This document shows, one piece after another, positions 11,102-20,815 of a stretch of DNA of 64,000 nucleotides. This stretch comes from Bryoerythrophyllum caledonicum. Taxonomy: Eukaryota > Streptophyta > Bryopsida > Pottiales > Pottiaceae. The first letter of the stretch is position 1, and each line of letters begins with the position of its first letter. The DNA lies in assembly GCA_963971425.1 (NCBI GenBank), contig OZ020516.1, positions 14,000,593 to 14,064,592 of the forward strand, read 5' to 3'. The position numbers and the translations under genes are program-made. The notes under the pieces are model-generated. The model ran no database searches. It was not told where the DNA came from and worked only from the letters and a program-made list of their open reading frames with translations.

Positions 11102-12273
11102 TAAGTGCAGTTTAAACATTTTCGTCAGGTTCATAATCACACATGTTGGATTGTGTAAATGTATCATGGCATAATGAATTCGTGGTGTAGTATGAATAAG
11201 GAAAATAATTTCGTATTTCATTGTTGGAAGAGAGATTGCACAACTGTCAATGTGAAAGCTACCAATATGGATATGAATGTAGTCAATTCTGAATTCTCAT
11301 GTTCCAACTCTACTCCCAAGTCCAGTTTCAGTTCTATATAAGTTCAATAACTGAGGCATATTAAGTATAAACGCTGGGGGAGCTTTTGATGATAATATTA
11401 ACTAATTGGAATTTTTCAAAACCTTATAGTCTAAGTGCTATAGTATTTTACACACTAATCCACCTGATCATTTGAAGAACATAAGTATCTCCCTAAGTAT
11501 CCAAAAATATAATTTGGATTTCAGCCAAATATTGAGATCGAAACTTACACCAATTTCATTTAGATGAAATGAAATTTCTTTTGGATGTACTTCCATCAAT
11601 ATAAGAATCCATGTACTACATAACTACTTGATGTCGCACGTGACCAGCTGATAGCAGGTAAAAAGCACAAAGTTTTATGTTAAGCGGCACAAAACACATG
11701 ACCAGCCCGAAGTGCACTTAAACTGCCCGACCTGCAAACTACGATATAAATATCTCCTTCCCTACTGTATTTTTCTAGAAACTGAGTTCGAGGCATACTT
11801 ATCATCCAATGCACCATCATCCGAAGCAGTACAATGACATAGGAACCCATACAGTCCAATGCCTCATATCACCTGCCCATGTTCTACATCATAAGAGAAA
11901 CAAACAGTAGCACTTCATTTTTCCAATCCAGCAGACCAGCCTCTACTACCACCAGTCCTCCACTCATCAAGCGAATCACACACTTACCAACTTCAGAGAC
12001 CTCCAAAACAACTGAGCAATGTGATTCATATGAACGAAGAAGAGCGCATTATAAAACAAGAAATCCATTATTCAATCCAATGTCGTGGTGACGAAATCAG
12101 TCCGCCAGCAACCAATGTATAGTTTCGCCAAATTATACGTTCACCCTACCCTGCATACAAAATTGTTCAGCCTCAGCAACATATACAATATTGCACCAGT
12201 GCTTCGGAGAAGTAGCCCTCCACTTAGAAGCTGGTCTGTTGGTGCACTGGTTCACAAAGTGTGCATGCGACAA
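11102..12273. other. Intergenic DNA, 3' side of the IPT9-like gene
   Basis: AT-rich stretch with only short spurious open frames. The part next to 12274 would hold the 3' untranslated region of the IPT9-like gene. No repeat end, RNA gene or coding homology was recognised. Confidence 0.4.
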
Positions 12274-13012
12274 CTAACTGCAGCAATCGCAGCCTGTCAA
12301 GGCGCCCAAAAAGGCCCAGTCCTTGATGTGATCCCACTTATCCACCGGGTGCCCCTGCGTCCGCTTGATCCACTTCAGGATGCTCGCCGCAGCGTCCGGG
12401 TCTTGGTAGATCTGCAGAGTTGGCCGGTAAGTCTTCATGCGCTTCTGCTCCTTCATGCTGAGCGCCATGAGCTCCTTCCCACTCTCCACTTCGAAGCGCG
12501 ACCCCCCGGGCTCGGCGTACTCGGCCGCCAACACTTTCACCATCTGCTCCACCGGCAGCCCCGCCCGGATCCACCGGAACTTGCGCACGTCGCTCCTGGC
12601 GGACTTGCGCCACCACGCCGTCTGCTTCCGCGCCAGGTCGCGGCAGTTGTGCTGGAACAGCGCCAGGAACTCCAGAAACCTCTTGTGGCTCACCACGCCC
12701 CCGTTCCTGCGCGCGTCCAGCAGCAATCCCATAGACTCCTCGTACCCGATGGCGTCGCACGCCTGCGGGGCCAGGCGGTGCAGCCCCCGGTCGAGCAGGC
12801 GCGACGCCTCCTCCAGCAGCTCGGGGATCTGCACCTCACAGCGCAGGTCCAAGCGCGGGAATAGATCGGCGCGGTGCTGGTACAGGAAGTAGCCCTGGAA
12901 GTCCAAGTCCCAGCGATCCGGGTCCGCGTCGCCCTCGCCCGTCAGATCCTCGCCCGGGAACGGGTGCGTCGTGATGCTCGCCGTGTTGTGCATGTAGGTG
13001 CGCATGTACATG

Positions 13013-13373
13013 TGTTGAACTTCCTTACGCCAGACCATGTAACGATCACAAAACATTTTAAGACACACTGAAGAACATACTCTGTATTCACTCTTCTTTA
13101 ATACACAAGTACTTCTAGAATGCTCTTCTTTATTCATATACTACTCTATCAAACACAAATGGATTAATCCAGAGTTCAGAGCTAAGCATCTAAGGAACTA
13201 CATGGTTCTATCACCTCAAGCTCCCGGAGCACGGCAAAGACCTTACACTCAAAAACTAAACTACAGCAGAAAGCAAACAGACAGATAAAGGGAATTGGAG
13301 TGTCAAACCCTAGCTAACAGAAAACATCCAAATGAAGGATGAAAAGACTGATGAACGTAAAATAAACTCAACA
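13013..13373 (-). repeat. 3' LTR of C3
   Basis: 361 bp, identical by eye to 18283-18643. The left flank is ACATG (13008-13012) followed by the rest of the IPT9-like exon. The purine-rich stretch GAACGAGTGGGAG (- strand, from 13386 down) lies next to it and fits a polypurine tract. Confidence 0.97.
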
Positions 13374-13572
13374 CTCCCACTCGTTCTTCAGTCAAGAGAG
13401 GAGGGAACAAAATGTGAGTAAACTTCAGTAAGCTTGAGTGAACAGACAGAACTGATGTTGAACGTTTCAAAACTCCAACTTAAAGAATCATATGCAAGTA
13501 AACTTCGGTAAGATGGAAATGATAGATCTGATGTAAAACGTTGAGAACTCCCACTTGAAATCTCCCACTCGT

Positions 13573-16500
13573 TTAAAGAAGAGCTGTCATGCCTATCTTT
13601 TCACGAAGAATAAGAAACTGCACCTTTGGAAGCCCTTTGGTGAATAGGTCAGCGAGCTGGAGCTTCGTATTGATATAAACAACATCAATCTCCCCTTGCT
13701 CGTATTTTTCCCTGGAAAAATAATATTTTCGCTCGATGTGCTTTGTCCGTTTATGAAATTCGGGATTCTTCACGAGTCGAATTGCAGATTGGTTGTCGCA
13801 GAACAACACGGTTCTGGTATTCTGTGGAAGACCAATGCTTCGCAATAATCGACGCAACCAGATTGCTTCTTTTGCAGCCTCCGCTAGAGCTACAAACTCC
13901 GCCTCTGTAGTGGAGTCAGCGGTACAACCTTGCTTCTGCGAGATCCATGAGATTGGTCCATTCGCAAGTTTGAAAACAGCTCCTGTACGAGACTTCCTAT
14001 CACTCGCATCATTGCAATAGTCTGCGTCTACATAGCCTGTGAGTTCAAGATCAGATGAGGTTCCATAGAAAGTGATTCCATGAGAGATCGTTCCGCGAAT
14101 ATAGCGCATTATCCTTTTAACCGCTGCCCAGTGTGAAATACGTGGTTTAGATGAGTATTGTGCACATCTTGTCACAGCATAAGAAATATCGTCTCTAGTG
14201 AGCACCATAGCGTACATGAGGCATCCTATCGCCTGTTGATAAGGCCCTTCAAAGGAATGGTCTTCATCGCTGGCAACTTCATATAGAGTTGTGTGCGAGT
14301 CTGCTGGCGTTGATACAGGACTGCAGTCGAACATATCAAAACGATGAAGGACATCGGTAAGGTAACGGGTTTGGTGCAACGTAATGGCATACGTCTCGGG
14401 ATGTTGATAGACCTGGAATCCAACATAGTAATCCATAATCCCTTTCACAATCTTGAAAACAGTCTCTAAATGCTTGATCACAGCACTGAGTCTATTAAAA
14501 TCAGTGGAAGCGGCGATCCCATCATCAATGAAAATGCCCAGGATAAGGGTCATGTTGACGTCATGATATACGCATGGATCCGCTTCACTGGGGATAAGGT
14601 TGAAGCTTTTAAGAAAAGAATCAAACTTCATATTCCACTGTCTGGCGCTTTGTTTAAGGCCATACAGGCTTTTCCGCAATTTACACACTAGTTTCTCGCA
14701 ACCTGTTGCAATGAAACCTTCAGGTTGACACATATAAATGTCCTCATGGAGATCACCATTTAAAAATGCCGTGCCAATATCAAATTGTAGAAGTTTCATC
14801 TTGTGTGCTGCAGCAATAGCAAAGATCACACGAATAGATGAATACTTCACAACTGGAGAGAATGTCTCAGTATAGTCAATCCCAGCTTTTTGAGAATAGC
14901 CCTTGGCAACAACTCGAGCTTTAAATCGATCAATGTCACCAGAGGATTTGTACTTGACTTTAAACACCCACTTGCACTGTATTTTCTTCCGTCCAACAGG
15001 CAAAGATACAAGATCCCAGGTGCGATTATCTATTAGGGAGTCAAATTCTTTCTTCATGGCATCTTGCCAATCTGTGGAATGATCAGAAAGAATAGCTTCC
15101 TTATAGGTTTGTGGCTCCATGCACACTTCACCAGCTGTTACAAGTAAGGCTTGAGAGGTCATTTCAGGAAGAGAATTGGAAGAAACCTCAGGCTCATCAG
15201 AGTTTGCATAAAGATCTGCAAGACTCCTAAAACGTGGTTGAAGGGGTTCACTCTGAGAGGTTTCGTCAATATCAGTTGTAGATTCAGTAGCAGAAGGTGA
15301 TACATGTTCTCCCACTACAACCGGAGTAGGATTGAGGTCGGATGAAAGGCTCAAGGATTCGAGTTGATCAGAATCAGAAAGAAAATCTGGAGGAGGTATT
15401 GTAGGAACAGTTCTGGTTGATAAAGTAGGAGGATCAATCATAAGGTACTGAGAGATACGTTGATGGTCGTCAGGTTTAAACTTCCCATGGTGTTCATCAA
15501 AGAGTACATCAGAGCTCTCTATGATTTTATTCGCACCATAGTCCCAAAATCGCCACCCTTTGCTTGTATTGCTGTACCCTACAAACCGAACCTGTTTTCC
15601 CCGGGCATTGAACTTTTGCCTAAATTTCTTATCAATAAGAACGTAAGCAAGAGATCCAAAGATATGGTAATTTGCAACAGATGGTTTGTTGCCATACCAA
15701 AGCTCAAATGGGGTTTTGTTCCCTGTCTGAGTATTGATGGTGCGATTCAGTAAATAAACTGCAGTACTCACTGCTTCCGCCCAAAGATAAACGGGTAGGT
15801 TCATCGCTGTAAGCATACTCCTTGCAGATTCGCAAATGGTCCTGTTATCTCGTTCAATGTATCCATTTTGCTGTGGGGTATAGGGAGTACTAGTTTCTCT
15901 CTTGATACCTTCATCATCCAGAAAATCATCGAAAGCTTTGTTGCAAAACTCAGTCCCTCGATCTGACCGAAATCTACGAACTGTGTTACCAGTATCATGG
16001 TGAGCAGTGCGAACAATCTTTTTAAAGAAGAGAAGCGCTTCATTTTTTGCCTTGGCAAAATGTATAAAACGAAAAGAAGTTGCGTCATCCTTGATCAATA
16101 TGTAGTAAACAGAATCACCAAGGGATTTTTTTGAAAATCTCCCGCAAACGTCAGAATGTAGAAATTCGCCTGGGATTAGTGATCTCTCTTTGTTCTGATC
16201 ATGACGATAAGTAGCTTTCGTCTGCTTCGCCAAGGAACACCCTTCACATAGGGATGAGGAACTCTCAAGATCAATGAGAGGAAAATCCAAAAGGGATTCA
16301 TGACGAGACATCTGCTTCATGGTATCAAGGCTAATATGGCCCATGCGTTGATGCCAAACATCCGTCTCAGTCTTTTGTGAAGCGGAAATATCAGATACTG
16401 TAGAAGTAATGACATTGGCTTCAGATCTAGAGGAATCAACTTCAAAAGATAGGAGGAATAATTTTCCTTGTCTGGTCCCTTGTAGAACCACATGACCTTT

Positions 16501-17907
16501 TCCTTCATGTAGACGAAACTCACAGGAAGTACCATGAGAGGTAAACGAGAGACCCTTCTCGATAGCTAGTCCAATGGAAAAAAGATTTCGCTTAAGTAAT
16601 GGTACATACAGTACATTCTCAAGAGATCCTCGTCTATGGTCACCGTTGATGTGTCTTGTAATTCGAATTGTACCGGTGCCAAGAACAGGCAGCTTTCTGT
16701 CGTCAGCTACAGATACGTACCATGATCCTTCGACGACCGGAGTAAATGTATCAAACCAAGAGCGTCGATCTGTCATGTGCTCCGTAGCGCCCGTATCTCC
16801 GAACCAAAGATCGGAGTCAGATGTGACAGATAGTGCTGCTGACATACTGGATATAACCGTGAATGCGTAGTCACCTCCAGATGATGCTTCACTTCTTGAA
16901 TCCTCATCAAAACTGTGCTCCTCATCCGAATAAACAGTATTAACGGCGCATGCGTTGCTCTGATGCAAAGGTCTTTTTCCTTTGTCGTGATACTTATCAC
17001 GAGAGCCATGCCAAGACTGAGATGTACTATGACGCTCATGACGCGAATCATGGGGTCGAGAATGATGTGTACCTGAGCTCCCTCGATGATCACGTTTGTC
17101 GCGATAATCACGGTTGTCACGATGATCGTGGTTATCACGCTTAGGCAGCATACAATCTCTGGCGTAATGGTCTGCACCACCACAATTGAAACAGACAGAG
17201 CGCGATTGAAGTTCTCGAAGATACGTTGCATCTTGCTCCCGTCTGATTAATTTAGCCATCTTCTTCGTGTTTGGTTGGGCACGGGTAAAATATGCTGTAT
17301 CTGTCGAGTTTTCCTTGTCTTGTTGTTTTAATATGTGTTCCTGCTGTAACAAACGGGTGGTAATCGCAGAAATGGTTTGACTCTCACTAGGTACATTTGC
17401 CCAGGCAGCAACGGTGCTGTTGTAACTGGGAGGTAAACTCATCAAGATCTTTGTAATCACCTGCTTATCGCTGAGTGGTTCACCTAAATCTTTCAAGATG
17501 CTTGCCTTATGCTCAATATTGTTAATATGAGCTTTTATGCTATCACTCTTGGTCATCTTATAGTCGTAAAAATCAGCATGAACCATATAGACGTTCTCTG
17601 CGGATTTTAGCTGATGAATTGACCTAAGTTTGGTCCACATTTCAGCAGCTGTGGTACAAGAGATCAGGTCCTCCATCACTGTGGATGTCACTGCCTGCAT
17701 TATAAGCATCCTAGCGTGATCATTCTTCTCCGTCCAAGAATTAATCGCCTCAAGGGTAGAAGTACTAGCAGGTTTTTGTTCAATGCCATTGACAATTCCG
17801 GAAACCTTCTTGTAGGCAAACAATATGTCCATCGAGCTTTTCCATACATTGAATTTCGACCCGTCAAACACCTTGATGCCGGCCATCTCCGATCGTTCCA
17901 TGATCAC
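13573..17907 (-). CDS. Gag-Pol polyprotein of C3
   Basis: One uninterrupted frame of 1,444 codons in a copia element. Gag spans about residues 1-260 (VFDGSKFNVWKSSMDILFAY, CCHC zinc knuckle CFNCGGADHYARDC at about 239-252), followed by an Asp/Arg/His-rich linker. The protease motif WFGDTGATEH lies near 371. Integrase follows with HQRMGH and CEGC zinc ligands and the core RSDRGTEFCNKAF and TPQQNGYIERDNRT. Reverse transcriptase has LQFDIGTAFLNGDLHEDIYM and the catalytic FIDDGIA, and RNase H has TGYVDADYCND, STTEAEFVAL and LFCDNQSAI. Length and order are those of a complete copia polyprotein. The first or second Met (codon 1 or 3) could be the start. Confidence 0.95.
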   Translation of the reverse strand: MIMERSEMAGIKVFDGSKFNVWKSSMDILFAYKKVSGIVNGIEQKPASTSTLEAINSWTEKNDHARMLIMQAVTSTVMEDLISCTTAAEMWTKLRSIHQLKSAENVYMVHADFYDYKMTKSDSIKAHINNIEHKASILKDLGEPLSDKQVITKILMSLPPSYNSTVAAWANVPSESQTISAITTRLLQQEHILKQQDKENSTDTAYFTRAQPNTKKMAKLIRREQDATYLRELQSRSVCFNCGGADHYARDCMLPKRDNHDHRDNRDYRDKRDHRGSSGTHHSRPHDSRHERHSTSQSWHGSRDKYHDKGKRPLHQSNACAVNTVYSDEEHSFDEDSRSEASSGGDYAFTVISSMSAALSVTSDSDLWFGDTGATEHMTDRRSWFDTFTPVVEGSWYVSVADDRKLPVLGTGTIRITRHINGDHRRGSLENVLYVPLLKRNLFSIGLAIEKGLSFTSHGTSCEFRLHEGKGHVVLQGTRQGKLFLLSFEVDSSRSEANVITSTVSDISASQKTETDVWHQRMGHISLDTMKQMSRHESLLDFPLIDLESSSSLCEGCSLAKQTKATYRHDQNKERSLIPGEFLHSDVCGRFSKKSLGDSVYYILIKDDATSFRFIHFAKAKNEALLFFKKIVRTAHHDTGNTVRRFRSDRGTEFCNKAFDDFLDDEGIKRETSTPYTPQQNGYIERDNRTICESARSMLTAMNLPVYLWAEAVSTAVYLLNRTINTQTGNKTPFELWYGNKPSVANYHIFGSLAYVLIDKKFRQKFNARGKQVRFVGYSNTSKGWRFWDYGANKIIESSDVLFDEHHGKFKPDDHQRISQYLMIDPPTLSTRTVPTIPPPDFLSDSDQLESLSLSSDLNPTPVVVGEHVSPSATESTTDIDETSQSEPLQPRFRSLADLYANSDEPEVSSNSLPEMTSQALLVTAGEVCMEPQTYKEAILSDHSTDWQDAMKKEFDSLIDNRTWDLVSLPVGRKKIQCKWVFKVKYKSSGDIDRFKARVVAKGYSQKAGIDYTETFSPVVKYSSIRVIFAIAAAHKMKLLQFDIGTAFLNGDLHEDIYMCQPEGFIATGCEKLVCKLRKSLYGLKQSARQWNMKFDSFLKSFNLIPSEADPCVYHDVNMTLILGIFIDDGIAASTDFNRLSAVIKHLETVFKIVKGIMDYYVGFQVYQHPETYAITLHQTRYLTDVLHRFDMFDCSPVSTPADSHTTLYEVASDEDHSFEGPYQQAIGCLMYAMVLTRDDISYAVTRCAQYSSKPRISHWAAVKRIMRYIRGTISHGITFYGTSSDLELTGYVDADYCNDASDRKSRTGAVFKLANGPISWISQKQGCTADSTTEAEFVALAEAAKEAIWLRRLLRSIGLPQNTRTVLFCDNQSAIRLVKNPEFHKRTKHIERKYYFSREKYEQGEIDVVYINTKLQLADLFTKGLPKVQFLILREKIGMTALL

Positions 17908-18270
17908 ATTTAGGAAGGGAAATCACTCTAGGGTTTCAATGAAAACTATAGGATAACGGCTACCACAGTTCCGCTTCCGAGGGATCACGGTAACAAACTA
18001 CCACGCTTCCGCTTATGATAGATCAAAAAATATGGACCGAAATAGAGGAAGAGGTAGAAAAAGAATTTAAGAATCCATGTAAGAAAAGATACTTAACACA
18101 GAACATACCTCATAGTCGCAAGAACTGCGCCATGAAGTAAAAGGCTTAGATAATATGCTCCATCAATTGAAAACGCAGCGCTCCAGGGGTGGTTTCTCCA
18201 TTTACAATGGTTTTACAAAAAAAAACCCACCGAAAATAACTTGAAATGGCATGAGGAACTAGAGAAAGCT

Positions 18271-18282
18271 CGGCCCATAACC
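18271..18282 (-). other. Primer-binding site of C3 (internal, half-tRNA type)
   Basis: On the - strand, directly after the 5' LTR, the bases read GGTTATGGGCCG. Eleven of these are complementary to the anticodon arm of initiator methionine tRNA (GGGCCCATAACC) and not to its 3' end. This is the primer arrangement known from Drosophila copia and yeast Ty5, where a cleaved tRNA half primes. It differs from C2 in the same window. Confidence 0.85.
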
Positions 18283-18643
18283 TGTTGAACTTCCTTACGC
18301 CAGACCATGTAACGATCACAAAACATTTTAAGACACACTGAAGAACATACTCTGTATTCACTCTTCTTTAATACACAAGTACTTCTAGAATGCTCTTCTT
18401 TATTCATATACTACTCTATCAAACACAAATGGATTAATCCAGAGTTCAGAGCTAAGCATCTAAGGAACTACATGGTTCTATCACCTCAAGCTCCCGGAGC
18501 ACGGCAAAGACCTTACACTCAAAAACTAAACTACAGCAGAAAGCAAACAGACAGATAAAGGGAATTGGAGTGTCAAACCCTAGCTAACAGAAAACATCCA
18601 AATGAAGGATGAAAAGACTGATGAACGTAAAATAAACTCAACA
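18283..18643 (-). repeat. 5' LTR of C3
   Basis: 361 bp, identical by eye to 13013-13373. The right flank is the target duplication ACATG (18644-18648), directly followed by coding sequence of the IPT9-like gene. In this orientation the LTR promoter would read through the element. Confidence 0.97.
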
Positions 18644-19289
18644 ACATGCCCGTGCCGCCGATCACAATGGGCACGCGCCCGCGCGCCAGGATGTCCTCTG
18701 TCGCGGCTCTGGCGTCTACCACGAAGCGGGCGTAGGTATACTCGACTGTGGGCGGCACCATGTCCATGAGGTGGTGCGGGACGCCCTGGCGCTCCTCCAT
18801 GGTGGCCTTGGCCGCGCCGATGTCTAGGCCCTGGTAGACCTGCACCGAGTCGGCGTTGATGATCTCCCCGCCCAGCTCCTTCGCCAGCTCAATCGAAAGC
18901 CGCGTCTTCCCAACTCTGCACAATCGCCACACAGCATGCTTCAGTTTCAGAGCCGATTGCGATTCACATACTTATGGTGAGTATTACCGGGACTCGATTC
19001 AACGTCAGGGTGTTTGCACTACTCCGTCTTATGTCAGTCAAGCATCAAGATAGAGAAAGCGATGATATCACCCAACTGCAAATGGATCCGATATGCTTTC
19101 CAACTCTGTTCACTTTGAACAGCGTGTAAACCTATCTCAAGCTCATTATACGCTTAAACAGAGTAGTGAACCAGTGACCACACTGTATGTGGTGAATGTA
19201 CTCGCAAAAGAATTCTCATCTAAAATAGCATGGGACTCTAACAGGGTCCTACTCGTGTACATTACAACTCGACTTTGCGTAATTCAAAA

Positions 19290-19420
19290 AAGCAGCAGAT
19301 GAAAGAGATGCACTTACGCAGAAAGCAGCAGATGGAAGAGATGAACTTACGCAAAAACCAGCAGATGGAAGAGGTACACTTACGTTAAAACCAGCAGATG
19401 GAAGAGGTGCACTTACGCAG
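19290..19420 (-). repeat. Four tandem copies of the exon-1 splice-donor region
   Basis: About 33-bp units, four in a row, each with GCAGATGRAAGAGRT on the + strand followed by CTTACG. On the - strand each unit carries a (G/A)CGTAAGT, so intron 1 of the IPT9-like gene starts with the real donor at 19416 and then three further donor-like sites. The copies differ from each other at a few positions. Confidence 0.85.
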
Positions 19421-19760
19421 TGGGGCCTGCGATTAAAATCACTCGCGGCTTTGTCGCCGCACGAGCGACCTTCTCAGGAGGAGGAGGAACTGTAGACAGG
19501 CCGTCGAGCAGAAGTCCCGCGGAGCGTGGCGCGATGGCGCAGACCGGATACCGCTCCTTGCCGCGGTTGGCTACCTCGCTACCTTGCAGAGGCTCCAGCG
19601 ACGAGTTCACCATCCGGAGACAGCCTGCTTTTTTGGTGAAAGGTGGCTTGGGGTGCACTGACCCAAGTTTCCATGATGATCCACCGAAGGTGGACTTGCA
19701 GCTGAGAGGGGGCACACCGGTGATGAGAGTGAAGGAAGTCGCCATATCTGCAGCTGCAGT

Positions 19761-20815
19761 TACATATTACCCACACATGATGTACTGATCAGAAACGAGA
19801 GGAATCCAATCCTAACTCGAAAAGCAAAGGATTCTACAGGCTCTCACCAAGGAATGGACCGCAACCTGCACTACACCAAGCTCCAGTTCTCTCTGGATTT
19901 CAAACTAGCACAAACGAGCTGCATTCTAAGAAAGAAAAGTCCACAAGTTCATCGGTAAACGATTCAGGAAACGATCAGTCGAAAAAATAGCAGATCAGTC
20001 ACCTGAGGCACGAGAGAACAGCCTTGTCGGAAGTTGGGACTTCGGCAGCGCAGCGCCTAAAGTGAAAAGCAGGAGATCATGAGAGCAGGAGAGCAGGAGA
20101 GCAGGAGGGCAGGAGGGAGATAGCAGGTCTTATATTATTGTGGTTCAGTAAACTGATGATGAGACGTCGTCGTGAAGAATCTGAATCTTCACGTTGTAGT
20201 CTCGGCCGGAGGGTGATTACTTTGGATGAGTTTGTGGCTCTTCCATCGAGGCCTTCCACATGGATGTACTGTGTGCACCCATGACAAGCATCCATTGCAC
20301 ACGACGGACGCATTGAGAGCGTATTCATGTGTGCGGCGTCATGCGGATTCCTTCATCATGGTGCCATTTTGCGGTAGACGAGGGACGTAAATATTGACAC
20401 TACTTGGTACAAAATCGAATGTATACAAGAGCGGTACTCAGCGGTATTATTTCTAAGACATTCAATTGACACTCCATCCAAGTTTCCACACACATGCACC
20501 TTTTCATTCCAGTCGCTCCTCTTCCAAATTTTGTGTTTTTCACGTCAAAACTCATGACCCCTGAAGACTTTGTTCATACGTCATGAAATTGCACCAGGTT
20601 CCAGGTGGTGCATCAAATCACATGTCCTATTCTACATGTCATTGTTCTGAAATTAACATCAAATGCTGTCGCCAAAGCTTACATGCGATCATGAAGTCGA
20701 TGTTAACTTGGCCGCCTCAAATATGCTAGACTCATGAAGAGTAACATTACGAGGTGGAATTACTTACATGGTCCACTGGTGACCACTTAGACTAGCCTGA
20801 CTCTCTTCGTTATAT
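19761..20815. repeat. Dispersed duplication, copy B (upstream of the IPT9-like gene)
   Basis: Partner of 10201-10985. It begins within about 20 bases of the IPT9-like start codon (19745), so it covers what should be the gene's 5' untranslated region and promoter on the - strand. It includes a short GAGCAGGA tandem run (about 20081-20115) and a 330-bp stretch absent from copy A. Confidence 0.85.

Larger units (their letters stand above)
13013..18643 (-). mobile_element. Ty1/copia retrotransposon C3, full length and young, inside an exon
   Basis: A 5,631-bp copia element on the - strand with two 361-bp LTRs (13013-13373, 18283-18643) that I find identical base for base. It has TGTTG...CAACA ends, and the 5-bp target duplication ACATG lies at 13008-13012 and 18644-18648. 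It carries one long Gag-Pol frame and looks whole. Identical LTRs point to a very recent insertion, perhaps polymorphic within the species. It is the same family as the decayed C1. It splits exon 2 of the IPT9-like gene in the same orientation as the gene. Confidence 0.97.
12274..19745 (-). pseudogene. IPT9-like: IPT9-like tRNA dimethylallyltransferase gene, interrupted by copia C3
   Basis: Host gene of the MiaA/IPT family, which adds a dimethylallyl group to A37 of tRNAs and in plants is a source of cis-zeatin. Exon 1 is 19745-19417 (N-terminal transit-like leader ending VILIAGPTA) and intron 1 is 19416-18916. Exon 2 starts at 18915 with VGKTRLSIELAKELGGEIIN, completing the P-loop GPTAVGKT, followed by ADSVQVYQGLDIGAAK, VPHHLMDM and IGGTGM. 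The exon is then cut by element C3 and continues from 13012 to the stop at 12274 (MRTYMHNTASITTHPF to LGALTGCDCCS). Counting one copy of the ACATG duplication, the frame closes at 444 codons. Compared with Arabidopsis IPT9 the segment after GGTG(M/L)Y is short: the conserved NDWYRLRRSLEI-type region is missing. The gene may therefore have been defective or divergent before the insertion. Confidence 0.85.

Noticed and set aside
11879-12091. + frame of 70 codons downstream of the IPT9-like gene
   Set aside because: Ser/Thr-rich chance frame with no family resemblance.
12085-12864. Long + strand frame of 259 codons
   Set aside because: It lies exactly over the IPT9-like exon on the other strand; the - strand translation is the one with family motifs.
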